The notes: generated by a model from the letters alone, not told the origin. A stretch of 44,376 nt of DNA from an uncultured Pelagibacteraceae bacterium (GCA_902590755.1 CACIYA010000003.1:1-44376), one strand, 5' to 3'; shown: positions 1 to 10,343, numbered from the stretch's first letter. Numbers and translations are program-made.

Positions 1-1363
1 AAGATCCTAAGCCAAGGAAAGAAAGAAACCCTATAACATCTGTAATTGTTGTTACAAAAACACTTGAAGCTAAAGCAGGATCAATATTTAATTTTTTTAA
101 TGATACTGGTACTAAAATACCAAATAATCCAGCAACAATCATATTTAAGACCATTGAAATACCAATCAGAAGCGAAAGATTTAATTCTTTAAACCATAAT
201 TGAACTATAATTGCAGTAATTATTGCAAAAATTATGCCATTTAAAATACCTATCAAAAATTCTTTACCGACTACTTTATTGAAGTTACTTTTTGATAATT
301 CTTTGGTAGCTATTGCTCGTATAGTAACTGCTAAAGTTTGCATCCCAGCATTTCCCCCCATTGAAGCAACTATTGGCATAAGAAAAGCTAAAGCTACCAT
401 TTGTTCAATTGAAGCTCCAAAGAAACTTATAACCCAAGTAGCAAGTAAAGCAGTAAATAGATTTAATAATAGCCAATTAAATCTTCTTTTTGTTTTTAGC
501 ATAACGCTATCGGTAATTTCTTCATCACCAACACCCGCTAAACGTAAAGCATCTTCTTCTGCTTCTTCTTGAACAACAGTTACAACATCATCAGCAGTAA
601 TCATACCAACTAATTTATTCTCTTTATTAACTACTCCTGCGGAAACTAAGTTATAATTTTCAAAAGTAAGACCAACTTCTTCTTTATCCATATTAACTGA
701 AATTAAAACTGGCATTTCTCTCATTATAGAGTTCATTTTTAAATCTCTAGATGTTCTTAATACTCTTGATGAAGGAACAGTTCCAATTGGTTTAAAGTCA
801 TTATCTACAATAAATATCTCTAAAAATTCTTCAGGTAATTCTTTGTCTTCTCTTAAATAATCTATTGTTTGTCCTACAGTCCAATTGCTTGGTACTGCTG
901 TAAATTCTCTTTGCATAATTCTTGCTGCAGAGTCTTCTGGGTAACTTAAACCCTCTTGAAGTAAAAATTTATCTTTTGGAGGTAGTTTTTCTAAAACTTT
1001 TTCTTTTACCTCTTTTGATAAGTTTTCGAGAATTTTAATAGCATTATCAGACTCTAATCGTTTTATTATTTTAGTAAGAGAGTCTATAGAAAGTAATTGT
1101 AAAACTTCACTTTGAATTGATTCATTTAATTCTATAAAAATTTCTGGATCAATATTAAACGACTCAATTTCAATTAATTTATTTCTTGTATCAGGGTTTA
1201 AATTTTCAATTAAATTAGCAACATCAGCTTCATGTAAATCTTTTAATGTTTGATTGATAAATTCAACGTTTCTATTTTCAATATTTTGAGTAAAAGTATT
1301 GATAAATTCTTTATTAAAATCTAAATTGACTTTTTTTGCCTCACCTGATTTTACTAAAGCCAT
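1..1363 (-). CDS. mgtE: Magnesium transporter MgtE (partial, C-terminus off window)
   Basis: The frame opens with ATG at 1363 and stays open for about 454 codons to the left edge, so the gene is cut, not broken. The order of parts fits MgtE: an N-terminal helical Mg2+-sensing domain (first ~130 residues), paired CBS domains (about 135-260), then hydrophobic membrane helices with the family signature GGNAGMQTLTVTIRAIA around residue 340. MgtE is a Mg2+-gated inner-membrane channel in which the cytosolic N and CBS domains close the pore when Mg2+ is plentiful. The visible part ends inside the membrane domain. It is divergent from lipB across 60 bp. The family is clear; transport of other divalent ions cannot be excluded. 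Confidence 0.9.
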   Translation of the reverse strand, partial: MALVKSGEAKKVNLDFNKEFINTFTQNIENRNVEFINQTLKDLHEADVANLIENLNPDTRNKLIEIESFNIDPEIFIELNESIQSEVLQLLSIDSLTKIIKRLESDNAIKILENLSKEVKEKVLEKLPPKDKFLLQEGLSYPEDSAARIMQREFTAVPSNWTVGQTIDYLREDKELPEEFLEIFIVDNDFKPIGTVPSSRVLRTSRDLKMNSIMREMPVLISVNMDKEEVGLTFENYNLVSAGVVNKENKLVGMITADDVVTVVQEEAEEDALRLAGVGDEEITDSVMLKTKRRFNWLLLNLFTALLATWVISFFGASIEQMVALAFLMPIVASMGGNAGMQTLAVTIRAIATKELSKSNFNKVVGKEFLIGILNGIIFAIITAIIVQLWFKELNLSLLIGISMVLNMIVAGLFGILVPVSLKKLNIDPALASSVFVTTITDVIGFLSFLGLGS

Positions 1364-1423
1364 AAATACCTCTTTAAGTTTTTTTGAGACTATTAATCTA
1401 TATAATGATAAAATTCAAATTAA

Positions 1424-2035
1424 ATGAGTATAGAAATTAAAATTAGCAAAAAACGTATACCCTATACAGTGGCAATGCTTTATCTCAATAAAAGAGTTGA
1501 GGAAGTAAAAAATGGTACAAAAAGAGAATTATTGTGGATTCTGGAACATCCGACTACTTACACAGCTGGGGTAAGTTTCAACAAAAAAGAAATAATAGAT
1601 AAAAAAATTAAAATAATTAAATCAAATAGAGGAGGCAAAATTACTTTGCATAACCCCGGGCAAAAAATTATTTATTTTGTAATCGATTTAAATAAAAGAA
1701 AGAAGGACATAAGAAAGTTAATAAACTCAATAGAAAAAAGTATAATACAATTTTTAAAGAGTTATAGAATCCAATCCAAAAGTGATAAGAAAAATATTGG
1801 TATATGGGTTAAAGATAAAAAAATTGCAGCAATAGGTATTAGAGTATCTAGATGGGTAGCCTATCATGGTTGTTCAATAAATATTTCAAATAATTTAAAT
1901 CAATATTTGAAAATTATTCCTTGTGGCCTAGATAATAAAAAGGTTACTTCTATATTTGAAATAATTTCATCTAAACCAAAAAAATTTGAAAATAGTTTAG
2001 CAAAAATTTTTATTAAAAATATTAATGATATTTAA
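1424..2035 (+). CDS. lipB: Octanoyl-[ACP]:protein N-octanoyltransferase LipB
   Basis: 203 aa, normal for LipB, which moves octanoyl from acyl carrier protein to the lipoyl domains of 2-oxoacid dehydrogenases and the glycine cleavage H protein in the cytosol. The substrate-pocket motif is present as RGGKITLHNPGQ (about residues 67-78); most LipB proteins have HGPGQ, so the first Gly is Asn here. The catalytic Lys lies in KKIAAIGIR (about 130-138) and the catalytic Cys in IIPCGL (about 163-168). It starts at ATG 1424. Its last codons overlap the end of the convergent pseudouridine synthase gene by 4 bp. No lipA is visible nearby. Confidence 0.93.
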   Translation: MSIEIKISKKRIPYTVAMLYLNKRVEEVKNGTKRELLWILEHPTTYTAGVSFNKKEIIDKKIKIIKSNRGGKITLHNPGQKIIYFVIDLNKRKKDIRKLINSIEKSIIQFLKSYRIQSKSDKKNIGIWVKDKKIAAIGIRVSRWVAYHGCSINISNNLNQYLKIIPCGLDNKKVTSIFEIISSKPKKFENSLAKIFIKNINDI

Positions 2036-2931
2036 ATATTCTTTTTAAGAAAATCTTCAAATACACTGTTGTATTTTGCTTTAAAGTTATATTGAATATT
2101 GTTTATCATAAATTTTATTTTATGCGCATGTAACATAAGGTTTTTTATTTTTATTCTTTTTCTATCATTTAAAAAATATTTATCATCTCCTACTATTGGA
2201 CATCCAATTTTAAGTAATTGTTTTCTTAATTGATGCTTTCTTCCAGTGATTGGGTTTAATTCTAAAAATGAATAAGCTTCGTTCGACTTAATAATTTTAA
2301 GATTTGATACAGCTTTTTGTGAAATTTTTTTATTATTTTCGTAGTAAATTAAATTATCTTTCATCATTTTTATAGACTTATTAACTTTTCCATATACTAT
2401 TGCTAAATAGGTTTTATGAATTTTTCTTATCCTAAAAAGTGAAGTAAATAATTGAGCAAATTTTCGATTTTTAGAAATTATAAGGACTCCAGATGTTTCT
2501 TTATCTAATCTGTGAACAATAAAAGGTTTTGAATTTTCAAAGTATTTTGAATTCTTTAATATATCTATTAGATTTTTAAAAGATTTTGTACCTGATTGAA
2601 CTGGGATGCCAATTGGTTTGTTTAATACTATAAAATTTTCATTATCTTCTATTATGTAATCATCATAAAAACCAATTTCTTTTTTCTTGGGTAAATATTT
2701 AATCTTTTTCTTTTTATCTACCGGTTTTAATTTTGAAATATCATAAATTTCAATTAAATCACCTGTCTGAAGTCTATAGGATGATTTAGTTCTTTTTTTA
2801 TTAACTTTAATTTTATTTTGTCTCAGTAATTTTTCTAATAAAGAGTGTGGTAAGTTTATTATTTCATTTTTAAACCATTTATCTAGACGTGAGTGATGAT
2901 AATCATCGTCTACAGTATATGATTTAGGCAT
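2032..2931 (-). CDS. rluC: Large-subunit rRNA pseudouridine synthase, RluC/RluD family
   Basis: 299 aa. An N-terminal S4-like RNA-binding domain (about residues 15-70) precedes the pseudouridine synthase domain. The catalytic-Asp motif is HRLDKETSGVLII (about 140-152), and GRKHQLRKQL near residue 230 is the second family motif. Such enzymes isomerise specific uridines in 23S rRNA. RluC (positions 955/2504/2580 in E. coli) is the best guess from family resemblance and from its place after the ribosomal genes; RluD is possible. It starts 11 bp after rplQ and is probably the last gene of the ribosomal transcript. Confidence 0.85.
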   Translation of the reverse strand: MPKSYTVDDDYHHSRLDKWFKNEIINLPHSLLEKLLRQNKIKVNKKRTKSSYRLQTGDLIEIYDISKLKPVDKKKKIKYLPKKKEIGFYDDYIIEDNENFIVLNKPIGIPVQSGTKSFKNLIDILKNSKYFENSKPFIVHRLDKETSGVLIISKNRKFAQLFTSLFRIRKIHKTYLAIVYGKVNKSIKMMKDNLIYYENNKKISQKAVSNLKIIKSNEAYSFLELNPITGRKHQLRKQLLKIGCPIVGDDKYFLNDRKRIKIKNLMLHAHKIKFMINNIQYNFKAKYNSVFEDFLKKNI

Positions 2932-2942
2932 GGAAGCTTAAT

Positions 2943-3392
2943 TTATTTAGTAGCTACTTTAGGCTCTGGTTGAACTTCTTTCTTCTTATCTTTTGTTTCA
3001 GTTTTTTTTGGCTTGTCAACTTTTTTGGCCTCAGGATTTCGATCAACTAACTCAATCACAGCCATTGGTGCATCGTCACCTGTTCTAAAACCAGCTTTAA
3101 GCACTCTTGAATATCCACCTTTTCTTGAGCTGTATCTCTTGGATAATTCTTCAAATACTTTAGTTACAGATTTTTTATCTTGAAGTTTTGAAAATAATCT
3201 TTTTTTATTACTTAAATTATTATCTTTTCCAATTGTAATAACTTTATCTATTTGAGGCTTTAGTTCCTTAGCCTTTGGAAGTGTAGTAATGATCTGTTCA
3301 TACTTAATAAGAGAATTAAGCATATTTTTAAATAAAGCTTTTCTGTGCTCGCTTGTTTTATTTAATTTTCTATAACCTAATCCGTGTCTCAT
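2943..3392 (-). CDS. rplQ: 50S ribosomal protein L17
   Basis: 149 aa, compared with about 120-130 in most bacteria. The core begins [20 protein letters not shown] and carries the tract of L17 that lines the exit-tunnel side of 23S rRNA. The extra length is a Lys/Glu/Pro-rich tail from about residue 120 that looks unstructured, a common alphaproteobacterial extension. The ATG shares one base with the rpoA stop, so translation is probably coupled. It is the last ribosomal protein gene of the block. Confidence 0.97.
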   Translation of the reverse strand: MRHGLGYRKLNKTSEHRKALFKNMLNSLIKYEQIITTLPKAKELKPQIDKVITIGKDNNLSNKKRLFSKLQDKKSVTKVFEELSKRYSSRKGGYSRVLKAGFRTGDDAPMAVIELVDRNPEAKKVDKPKKTETKDKKKEVQPEPKVATK

Positions 3393-4426
3393 TAATAATT
3401 ATTTTCCTCTAATTTCTTGGATAATTCTGCGATATTATCTGGTGGCCAATTAGGTATTTCCATTCCAAGATATAAAGACATTGTGTTTAAAACCTCCTTA
3501 ATCTCATTGAGAGATTTTCTACCAAAGTTTGGGGTTCTTAACATTTCTGGCTCTGTTTTTTGAACCAAGTCACCAATATAAATAATATTGTCATTTTTGA
3601 GACAATTCATAGATCTAACTGATAATTCCAATTCTTCAACTCTTTTAAGTAAATTTCTATTAAATTCTGGCTCTGTCGATTTAACTTCTTTTACTACTTC
3701 TTGAGGATCCTCAAAATTTACAAACATAGACAGTTGGTCTTGAAAAATTCTAGCAGAGTAAGCGATCGCATCTTCAGCATCTACAGTGCCATTGGTTTCA
3801 ACTGTCATTATTAACTTATCATAATCTAATGCACTACCTGCTCTGGTATTTTCAACAGAAAATGAAACTTTTTTAACTGGACTAAATAAAGAGTCAATTG
3901 AAATTAAACCTAGTGGACTTTCTTCAGACTTATTTTTTGGTGCTTGGACGTACCCTTTGCCTGTACTTACCATTAATTCCATATGAAAATTAGTTTTTTC
4001 ATCTAAATTGCAAATAGTTTGTTCTGGATTAAGTATTTCTATGTCTGGAACTAATGTAATATCTTTTGCTTTAACCTCTTTTGGACCTTTAATATCTAAG
4101 ATAACTTTTTTTGTACTTGAAGATGAAGATTTGATTGCTAAGTTTTTAACATTTAATACAATATCTGTTACGTCTTCTCTTACTCCTTTAATAGAGGAAA
4201 ACTCGTGTAAAACTCCATCTATCTGTATTGCTGTAACGGCTGCTCCTTGAATTGAAGATAAAAGAATTCTTCTCAGTGAATTTCCTATAGTTTGACCAAA
4301 ACCTTTTTCTAAAGGTTCTGCTATTACTTTTGCTATAGTTTTATCTTCATTGCTGGTAATTTCTAACTTGTTTGGTTTAATTAAAGCTTTCCAATTTTTA
4401 TCAATAATATTTGATGTTGTTTGCAT
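3392..4426 (-). CDS. rpoA: DNA-directed RNA polymerase subunit alpha
   Basis: 344 aa, near the usual 330-340. The N-terminal assembly domain (about 1-235) includes the dimerisation helix region [15 protein letters not shown]. After a short linker the C-terminal domain (about 255-325) has [19 protein letters not shown], matching the 265 determinant that binds UP elements and activators, and the helix-hairpin-helix [14 protein letters not shown]. The protein dimerises to start core polymerase assembly with beta and beta', both encoded about 20 kb upstream in the same block. It overlaps rpsK and rplQ by one base each, the classic alpha-operon order. Confidence 0.98.
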   Translation of the reverse strand: MQTTSNIIDKNWKALIKPNKLEITSNEDKTIAKVIAEPLEKGFGQTIGNSLRRILLSSIQGAAVTAIQIDGVLHEFSSIKGVREDVTDIVLNVKNLAIKSSSSSTKKVILDIKGPKEVKAKDITLVPDIEILNPEQTICNLDEKTNFHMELMVSTGKGYVQAPKNKSEESPLGLISIDSLFSPVKKVSFSVENTRAGSALDYDKLIMTVETNGTVDAEDAIAYSARIFQDQLSMFVNFEDPQEVVKEVKSTEPEFNRNLLKRVEELELSVRSMNCLKNDNIIYIGDLVQKTEPEMLRTPNFGRKSLNEIKEVLNTMSLYLGMEIPNWPPDNIAELSKKLEENNY

Positions 4427-4872
4427 TAAACTCTCCTTCTTTTTGGTGGTCTTGCCCCATTATGTGGCATTGGTGTTGTATCTTTAATAGACATAATTTT
4501 AAATCCTCTTGATTGTAAAGATCTTAAAGCTGTCTCTCGTCCTGAGCCTGGGCCTTTAACTTGAACTGTCAAAGTTCTCAGTCCCTGCTCAAAAGCTTTT
4601 GCGCCAGCATCATCAGCTGCTACTTGCGCTGCATAAGGAGTCGATTTTCTTGAACCTTTAAATCCTTTAGAGCCAGCAGATGACCAAGAAACTACATTTC
4701 CACTTTCATCTGCAATTGAAATTATAGTATTATTAAATGTCGAATAAACGTATGCAATTCCAGATGTGATATTTTTTTTAATTTTTTTCTTTTTCTTGAA
4801 GGAACTTGATCTTTTTGCTTCAGATTTAGCTGGTTCAGTTTTTTTTTCTACTTTTTCGTTTTTTTTATTCAT
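4426..4872 (-). CDS. rpsK: 30S ribosomal protein S11
   Basis: 148 aa, about 20 longer than usual. The extra part is a Lys-rich N-terminal extension with a run of lysines before the core starts near [19 protein letters not shown]. The conserved C-terminal [15 protein letters not shown] is complete. S11 sits on the platform of the 30S subunit and contacts S7 across the E site. It starts 7 bp after rpsM and runs one base into rpoA. Confidence 0.97.
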   Translation of the reverse strand: MNKKNEKVEKKTEPAKSEAKRSSSFKKKKKIKKNITSGIAYVYSTFNNTIISIADESGNVVSWSSAGSKGFKGSRKSTPYAAQVAADDAGAKAFEQGLRTLTVQVKGPGSGRETALRSLQSRGFKIMSIKDTTPMPHNGARPPKRRRV

Positions 4873-4879
4873 TTACTTT

Positions 4880-5263
4880 TTATTTTTTAAGTGGTGTCAA
4901 TTTTTTACCTGCAATAGCAATTGCTTTACCTTTTCTAGTACGCGCATTACATTGTGTTCTTTGCCCCCTAACAGGTAATTTTTTTTTATGTCTTGAGCCT
5001 CTATAACATGCCAAATCAACTAATCTTTTAATATTAACTGATACCTCTCTTCTTAAATCTCCCTCAACTTTATAATTTCCATCAATAAATTCTCTAATTT
5101 TCAGCACTTGCTCTTCGGTAAGTTCATTTACTCTTTTAGATGATGGGATGCTAAGCTTTTCACAAATTTTTTTTGATGAGTGTAACCCTATTCCATGAAT
5201 ATATGTTAAAGCAATACTAACAACTTTGTTCTGTGGAATGTTTATTCCTGCTATACGAGCCAT
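4880..5263 (-). CDS. rpsM: 30S ribosomal protein S13
   Basis: 127 aa from the ATG at 5263, where the universal S13 start [13 protein letters not shown] begins. The frame is open 24 codons further upstream to 5335, but that would overlap adk and add sequence foreign to the family, so the inner start is used. The core has the helix-two-turn-helix stretch [14 protein letters not shown] and the C-terminal tail [13 protein letters not shown] that reaches the P-site tRNA. S13 forms bridges in the 30S head. It follows adk by 52 bp, with no visible promoter in the gap. Confidence 0.96.
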   Translation of the reverse strand: MARIAGINIPQNKVVSIALTYIHGIGLHSSKKICEKLSIPSSKRVNELTEEQVLKIREFIDGNYKVEGDLRREVSVNIKRLVDLACYRGSRHKKKLPVRGQRTQCNARTRKGKAIAIAGKKLTPLKK

Positions 5264-5315
5264 AATTAAATGAATTCTAATATCTTGCGTATTTATATTG
5301 AGTAATCTCTTAAAG

Positions 5316-5888
5316 TCAACCCTTGATACCTTCAATTATGCCGCTAATTTCAGTGTTAATTTCAGATATGCTTACCTCTCCATTTATTACTCTTAGTAAT
5401 TTGGATTTCTGATAATAGTCAATAACTGGTTTTGAGGATTTTTCATAAGTTTGATATCTTTTAATAGCTATTTTCTCGTTATCATCTGCTCTATTTTCTT
5501 GAGATTGTCTTTCAAAAATTCTTTTTTTTACAGTTTCTAAACTTACAGACAGTTTTAAAACTATATCAATTTTCTGATTATATTTTTCAAGCACATTATC
5601 GAGATTTTTAGCTTGTAAAATAGTTCTTGGATATCCATCAAATATAATTTTATTTTTAAAAATATCGTTAGAAATAAATTGTTCAATTAATTTTCCTACA
5701 ATCTTATCTGAGACTAGTTCTCCTGAATTCATAATTGAAGATATTTCATTTCCAAGCGCAGTTTTGTTTTTTATCTCATTTCGTAAAAGATCACCTGTAG
5801 ACAACTGGTGTAAGTTATATTTTTGTACAATGAATTTTGACTGAGTTCCTTTTCCTGCTCCAGGAGGTCCAAAAATTACTATATTCAT
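5316..5888 (-). CDS. adk: Adenylate kinase (short form)
   Basis: 190 aa, against about 214 for the long form. The P-loop is [10 protein letters not shown] (7-16). The AMP-binding part holds [10 protein letters not shown] near residue 30 and DGYPRT near 85. The long LID insert is missing: after [16 protein letters not shown] the chain goes straight to the last helices, so this is the short-LID type without zinc cysteines. It interconverts ATP plus AMP and 2 ADP in the cytosol. It lies between secY and rpsM, its usual place. An A8 run (5522-5529) inside the gene does not break the frame. Confidence 0.96.
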   Translation of the reverse strand: MNIVIFGPPGAGKGTQSKFIVQKYNLHQLSTGDLLRNEIKNKTALGNEISSIMNSGELVSDKIVGKLIEQFISNDIFKNKIIFDGYPRTILQAKNLDNVLEKYNQKIDIVLKLSVSLETVKKRIFERQSQENRADDNEKIAIKRYQTYEKSSKPVIDYYQKSKLLRVINGEVSISEINTEISGIIEGIKG

Positions 5889-5894
5889 TTATTT

Positions 5895-7199
5895 TTACTT
5901 GCCGAACTTAGTTTTTTTAATCAAAGACTCATATTGAGAACTCATTAATCTTGTTTGAACTTGAGTAACAGTATCCATAGCTACAACAACTACAATTAAA
6001 ATTGATGTTCCACCTAAATAAAAAGGTATTGGATATTTTGATATTAAAAATTCCGGCATCAAACATACAAATGTTAAATACATTGAGCCAATTGTTGTTA
6101 GTCTCATCAAGATAGTCTCTATATATTCCGCAGTCCTTTCCCCTGGTCTTATACCAGGAACATAGCCACCATATTTTCTTAAATTTTCTGCAGTTTCCTT
6201 TGGATTGAAAACAATAGACGTGTAAAAAAAAGAAAAAAAGATTATACCTGAGGCATACAACAACATGTATAAGGGCTGTCCTTGTGTGAACATTGAGGAT
6301 ATTTTTAAAAAAGTATCTGACTCTGCAAAACCAAAATTTGAAATTGTAACTGGTAACAATAGCAACGCTGATGCAAAAATTGCAGGTATAACTCCAGCAG
6401 TATTTATTTTTAAAGGTAAATGAGAGGACTCGCCTCCGTACATTTTATTTCCAACTTGTCTTTTAGGATAATTTATTAAAATTTTTCTCATTGCTCTCTC
6501 AAAAAATACGATAAATAAAACAGTTAAAATTACCAAAATAAAAATCCCAACAATCATTAAAGCAGAAAGGGCTCCAGTTCTTCCCAATTCAAAAGTTGAA
6601 GCCAATGCTCTTGGGATTTCAGCCACAATTCCAGAGAAAATTATTAATGAAATACCGTTTCCAACTCCTCTTAAAGTTATTTGTTCTCCTAGCCACATTA
6701 AGAATGTAGTTCCTGCTACTAAAGAGATAGTTGTAATCACTCTAAATGACATACCAGGATCTGTAACTAAATTACCAGCATTCTCCAAGCCAACAGATAC
6801 TCCATAACCCTGCAAACAAGCAATCAAAACTGTTCCGTAACGCGTGATTTGAGTAATTTTTTTTCTACCAATTTCGCCCTGTTCTTTCAAATTTTTAAAG
6901 TAATCTGAAACTCCCGTTAATAATTGAACAATAATAGATGAAGAAATATAAGGCATAATACCAAGTGCAAAAATTGCCATTCTAGTAACAGCTCCACCTG
7001 AAAACATATTAAACATTCCAAGTAAACCTTTTTGACTAGAAGCCATAATTTCTTTTAATGCATCTGGATCAATTCCTGCTAAAGGAACATAAGTTCCTAA
7101 TCGGTAAATAACTAATATTAGTATTGTAAAAAAAATTCTATTTTTTAAATCTTTAGCCTGACTAAAAGCACCAGGTGTATTGAGTGTTTCACTTGACAT
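5895..7199 (-). CDS. secY: Protein translocase subunit SecY
   Basis: 434 aa with about ten hydrophobic membrane segments, the channel of the SecYEG translocon. Family landmarks are the first-helix region RIFFTILILVIYRLGTYVPL, the plug/TM2a area with GLLGMFNMFSGGA, and the cytosolic loop RKYGGYVPGIRPG near residue 340 that contacts SecA and the ribosome. It is the last gene of the spc section, 5 bp from rplO and 6 bp from adk. The rpmJ (L36) gene that follows secY in many bacteria is not here. Confidence 0.98.
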   Translation of the reverse strand: MSSETLNTPGAFSQAKDLKNRIFFTILILVIYRLGTYVPLAGIDPDALKEIMASSQKGLLGMFNMFSGGAVTRMAIFALGIMPYISSSIIVQLLTGVSDYFKNLKEQGEIGRKKITQITRYGTVLIACLQGYGVSVGLENAGNLVTDPGMSFRVITTISLVAGTTFLMWLGEQITLRGVGNGISLIIFSGIVAEIPRALASTFELGRTGALSALMIVGIFILVILTVLFIVFFERAMRKILINYPKRQVGNKMYGGESSHLPLKINTAGVIPAIFASALLLLPVTISNFGFAESDTFLKISSMFTQGQPLYMLLYASGIIFFSFFYTSIVFNPKETAENLRKYGGYVPGIRPGERTAEYIETILMRLTTIGSMYLTFVCLMPEFLISKYPIPFYLGGTSILIVVVVAMDTVTQVQTRLMSSQYESLIKKTKFGK

Positions 7200-7204
7200 A
7201 AAAA

Positions 7205-7657
7205 TTATTTTTTAATTATATTTAATTTTCCACCTGCTTTTTTTATTTTTTCTAATGCCTGCTTTGATACATAATGAGCTGTAATCTCTATATTGTTTTT
7301 TATTTCTCCTGTACCTAAAATTTTTAATTTTGAGTATTTTTTACTTATAAGTTTTTTATCTTTTAAAGTTTGTAAATCAAATTTATCTTTTACTTCATCA
7401 AGATATTTGTCTAAAAAACTTTGAATTTTTGAAAGGTTTAAAATAGCTATTTTGTCCTGTCTTAAAGTTTTAAATCCTCTTTTAGGTAATCTTCTGTATA
7501 AAGGCATTTGACCACCCTCAAAACTTTTTATAGCCACACCTGATCTTGATTTTTGACCTTTGTGTCCTCGTGAGGAAGTTTTTCCACGTCCTGATCCTAT
7601 GCCTCTACCCACTCTAATTTTCTTTTTATTTGTTTTTACTAAATTATTGAGCTGCAT
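7205..7657 (-). CDS. rplO: 50S ribosomal protein L15
   Basis: 150 aa, normal length. The Gly/Arg-rich N-terminal tail that threads into 23S rRNA is present (RVGRGIGSGRGKTSSRGHKG), followed by the globular part ending in KIKKAGGKLNIIKK. It shares one base with the rpsE stop. In most bacteria rpmD (L30) lies between these two genes, and there is no room for it here. Confidence 0.97.
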   Translation of the reverse strand: MQLNNLVKTNKKKIRVGRGIGSGRGKTSSRGHKGQKSRSGVAIKSFEGGQMPLYRRLPKRGFKTLRQDKIAILNLSKIQSFLDKYLDEVKDKFDLQTLKDKKLISKKYSKLKILGTGEIKNNIEITAHYVSKQALEKIKKAGGKLNIIKK

Positions 7658-8175
7658 TATTTTGTCTCCCTTTTTAAAACGATATCAGAAATTTTTTTTC
7701 CTCTAATTACTGATAGAACTTTTGGAGAATTTTGAGACTTAAGACCATTTACACAAGCTTTTAATACATTATGAGGATTTGCGGAACCTAGGGACTTTGC
7801 AACAACATCTTGAATTCCTAAAACTTCACACACCGATCTTATTGCACCTCCCGCAATTATCCCAGTACCCGCAGGTGCAGCTCTTAAAAATACTTTCCCT
7901 GATCCGTTTTTTCCTTTCACATCATGGTGAAGTGTTCTTCCCTCTTTTAAAGGAATTTTTATCAAACTTCTTTTTGCTACCTCTGTGGCTTTTTTAATTG
8001 CATCAGGAACTTGTTTAGATTTACCTTGTCCAATACCTATTGATCCTTTCTGATTGCCTACAACAACTAAAGCGGCAAATCCAAATCTACGTCCACCTTT
8101 CACAACTTTGGTAATCCTATTAATTGCAACTAACTTTTCTTTTATATCGCTCTCAATTTTTTTATTTTCCACCAT
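7657..8175 (-). CDS. rpsE: 30S ribosomal protein S5
   Basis: 172 aa. The N-terminal double-stranded-RNA-binding domain contains [21 protein letters not shown] and the conserved hairpin of S5. The C-terminal domain carries [24 protein letters not shown]5 shapes the mRNA entry site with S3 and S4 and affects decoding accuracy. It is 2 bp after rplR and abuts rplO directly. Confidence 0.98.
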   Translation of the reverse strand: MVENKKIESDIKEKLVAINRITKVVKGGRRFGFAALVVVGNQKGSIGIGQGKSKQVPDAIKKATEVAKRSLIKIPLKEGRTLHHDVKGKNGSGKVFLRAAPAGTGIIAGGAIRSVCEVLGIQDVVAKSLGSANPHNVLKACVNGLKSQNSPKVLSVIRGKKISDIVLKRETK

Positions 8176-8177
8176 AA

Positions 8178-8531
8178 TTAAAATTTTAATCCATTTTTTC
8201 TTAATGTTTCCGCAAATAATTTAATCCTCCCATGATATTTATAAGCTCCTCGATCAAAATAAACATTGTTGATATTCTTTTCTTTAGCTCTTTTAGCTAA
8301 AATCTCTGCTATTAAAGAAGATTTATCAATTTTCTTTGTTTTTTTAGATTTTATTTCTTTTTCAATTGATGAAGCAGAAACAAGTGTTTTATTTTTTTTA
8401 TCATCAATAATTTGAGCTGATAAATTTTTTAAAGATTTTGAAACAGAAATTCTTAATTTGTTTATATTAACATCTTTTAGTTTTTTTCTATTTCTTATTT
8501 TTCTTTTAATTTTTGTATCAATTCTAGCCAT
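8178..8531 (-). CDS. rplR: 50S ribosomal protein L18
   Basis: 117 aa, normal. The basic N-terminus ([17 protein letters not shown]) is followed by the 5S rRNA-binding fold. The conserved end [20 protein letters not shown] marks L18 clearly. With L5 it anchors 5S rRNA in the central protuberance. It overlaps rplF by one base. Confidence 0.97.
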   Translation of the reverse strand: MARIDTKIKRKIRNRKKLKDVNINKLRISVSKSLKNLSAQIIDDKKNKTLVSASSIEKEIKSKKTKKIDKSSLIAEILAKRAKEKNINNVYFDRGAYKYHGRIKLFAETLRKNGLKF

Positions 8532-9073
8532 TACTTCTTTTTTCCTTCTTTTCTTAGAACATATTGTCCTTTTTCTTTAATACCTTTTGCTTTATAAGGC
8601 TCGACAGGTTTTAAATTTTTAATATCAGCTGCAATTTTAGTTACTAACTCTTTATCAACTCCGTTGATCTTGATTATAGTTTGCTTTTCAACTGTAATTT
8701 TTATTTCTTTTGGAATTCTAAAATTTATATCGTGACTAAAGCCAAGTTGGAGATTTAAATTTTCACCTTTTAAATTTGCTCTAAAACCCACACCACTGAG
8801 CTCTAATATTTTTTCATGTCCACTTGTTACTCCCGTAACTGCATTATTAATTAAACTTCTATAAGTGCCCCACATAATAGAAGTTTTTTTATCTACATCT
8901 TTTTTAAGAGGTTTAAGCTCAAAGGAGTTTTCAACTAATTTTGATGAGAAAATTTTATCATTAATATTAAGTTTTTTCGTACCTTTTGGACCTGAAATTG
9001 TTAAATTACTGCCCTCAATCTTAATTGATGAGTCTTTCGGAACAGTAATATTTTTTTTTCCAATTTTAGACAT
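8531..9073 (-). CDS. rplF: 50S ribosomal protein L6
   Basis: 180 aa, normal. It has two repeated alpha/beta domains; the second holds the L6 signature near the C-terminus ([19 protein letters not shown]). It lies near the GTPase-associated centre of the 50S subunit. An A9 tract (9051-9059, codons 6-9) is in frame and undisturbed, a useful control for the rpoC problem. It shares one base with rpsH. Confidence 0.97.
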   Translation of the reverse strand: MSKIGKKNITVPKDSSIKIEGSNLTISGPKGTKKLNINDKIFSSKLVENSFELKPLKKDVDKKTSIMWGTYRSLINNAVTGVTSGHEKILELSGVGFRANLKGENLNLQLGFSHDINFRIPKEIKITVEKQTIIKINGVDKELVTKIAADIKNLKPVEPYKAKGIKEKGQYVLRKEGKKK

Positions 9074-9471
9074 TAAAATACCCTACAAATTATTTCGCCA
9101 CCTACATTATTTTTTCTAGCTTCAGTATCGCTCATAACACCTTTAGGTGTCGACAAAATTGCTAATCCAAGTCCATTCATCACTTTAGGTATACTATTTG
9201 CTCTTGAGTAAACTCTTCTACCTGGTTTTGATACTCTTTTAATTTCTTTTATAACTGGGTCTCCTTCATAGTATTTTAGCTTTATTTTTAAACTAGTTTT
9301 ATTATTTTCATTTTTTTCAATAAAGTAATCAATTATATATCCCTCGTTTTTCAAAATTTCTAAAATATTTTTTCTGAATTTCGAGGATGGTATATATACA
9401 GAATTTAATGATCTCATTTGTCCATTTCTAATTCGTGAAAACATATCTCCTATCGGATCTGTAAAACTCAT
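9073..9471 (-). CDS. rpsH: 30S ribosomal protein S8
   Basis: 132 aa, normal. It opens [18 protein letters not shown] and ends with the family motif [23 protein letters not shown]8 binds the central domain of 16S rRNA and in many bacteria represses the spc operon by binding its mRNA; no matching leader was searched for here. It is 7 bp after rpsN. Confidence 0.97.
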   Translation of the reverse strand: MSFTDPIGDMFSRIRNGQMRSLNSVYIPSSKFRKNILEILKNEGYIIDYFIEKNENNKTSLKIKLKYYEGDPVIKEIKRVSKPGRRVYSRANSIPKVMNGLGLAILSTPKGVMSDTEARKNNVGGEIICRVF

Positions 9472-9478
9472 ATTCCTC

Positions 9479-9784
9479 CTACCAACTTGATTTTGTTATT
9501 CCTGGGATTTTGCCTGAAGAAGCCATATCTCTCAGTGCTATCCTAGATATTTTTAATTTTCTATAAACGCCGTGAGGCCGACCTGAAACTTCACATCTAT
9601 TTCGTATTCTTATTTTAGATGAGTTTTTTGGTAATTTATTCAACTTAAGTTGAGCTTCAAATCTCTCAGATAATTCTAATTTTTTATTTTTAATTATTTT
9701 TTTTAAAGCCTCTCTCTTTTTTGCAAATTTCTTTACTAACTTTATTCTTCTATTATTTTTTTCTATTGAGCTTTTTTTTGCCAT
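9479..9784 (-). CDS. rpsN: 30S ribosomal protein S14 (zinc-free type)
   Basis: 101 aa, the long form without the two CxxC zinc pairs. The conserved part [21 protein letters not shown] and the end [11 protein letters not shown] are typical. S14 sits in the 30S head next to S3 and S10. It lies 7 bp after rplE and 7 bp before rpsH. Confidence 0.97.
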   Translation of the reverse strand: MAKKSSIEKNNRRIKLVKKFAKKREALKKIIKNKKLELSERFEAQLKLNKLPKNSSKIRIRNRCEVSGRPHGVYRKLKISRIALRDMASSGKIPGITKSSW

Positions 9785-9791
9785 ATAATCC

Positions 9792-10343
9792 TCAGTTGTT
9801 TTTATTTGTTAAAGGAAAATTAAATTCTTTTAACAATTCTAAAGTTCCTTCTTTATTTTTACTTGTTGTTACTATTGTTATGTCTAGTCCTCTAATTTTA
9901 TCAACTTTATCAAAGTTCACTTCTGGAAAAATAATATGTTCTTTTATCCCAAATGAAAAATTATTAGAACTATCTATTCCTTTTGATGATAAACCTCTAA
10001 AATCTTTTATTCTAGGCAATGCTATATTCACTAGTCTGTCTACAAACTCGTACATCTTACTTGATCTTAATGTGACTTTTACTCCAGCATTTGATCCTTT
10101 TCTTGTCTTAAAATTTGAAATTGATTTCTTAAACTTCGTTGTTATAGGTTTTTGTCCAGAAATTAAAGCCATATCGTCAATACATATCTTTAATTTTTTT
10201 CCATCAGAGGCGTCTTCTCCGAGCCCCATATTTAAAATTATCTTTTTTATTTTGGGAACGTCATGTTTATTCTTTAGAGAAAGTTTACTCATTAATTTAG
10301 TTATTATCTCTTTTTCATATGTAACTTTTAATCTTGCGCTCAT
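9792..10343 (-). CDS. rplE: 50S ribosomal protein L5
   Basis: 183 aa, normal. The segment [19 protein letters not shown] and the later [22 protein letters not shown] are diagnostic. L5 carries 5S rRNA and contacts the P-site tRNA and S13 across the subunit interface. It overlaps rplX by 4 bp, so it is probably translationally coupled. Confidence 0.98.
   Translation of the reverse strand: MSARLKVTYEKEIITKLMSKLSLKNKHDVPKIKKIILNMGLGEDASDGKKLKICIDDMALISGQKPITTKFKKSISNFKTRKGSNAGVKVTLRSSKMYEFVDRLVNIALPRIKDFRGLSSKGIDSSNNFSFGIKEHIIFPEVNFDKVDKIRGLDITIVTTSKNKEGTLELLKEFNFPLTNKNN

Noticed and set aside
5264-5335. Longer rpsM start
   Set aside because: It would overlap adk and add residues unknown in S13; the universal [10 protein letters not shown] start is at 5263.
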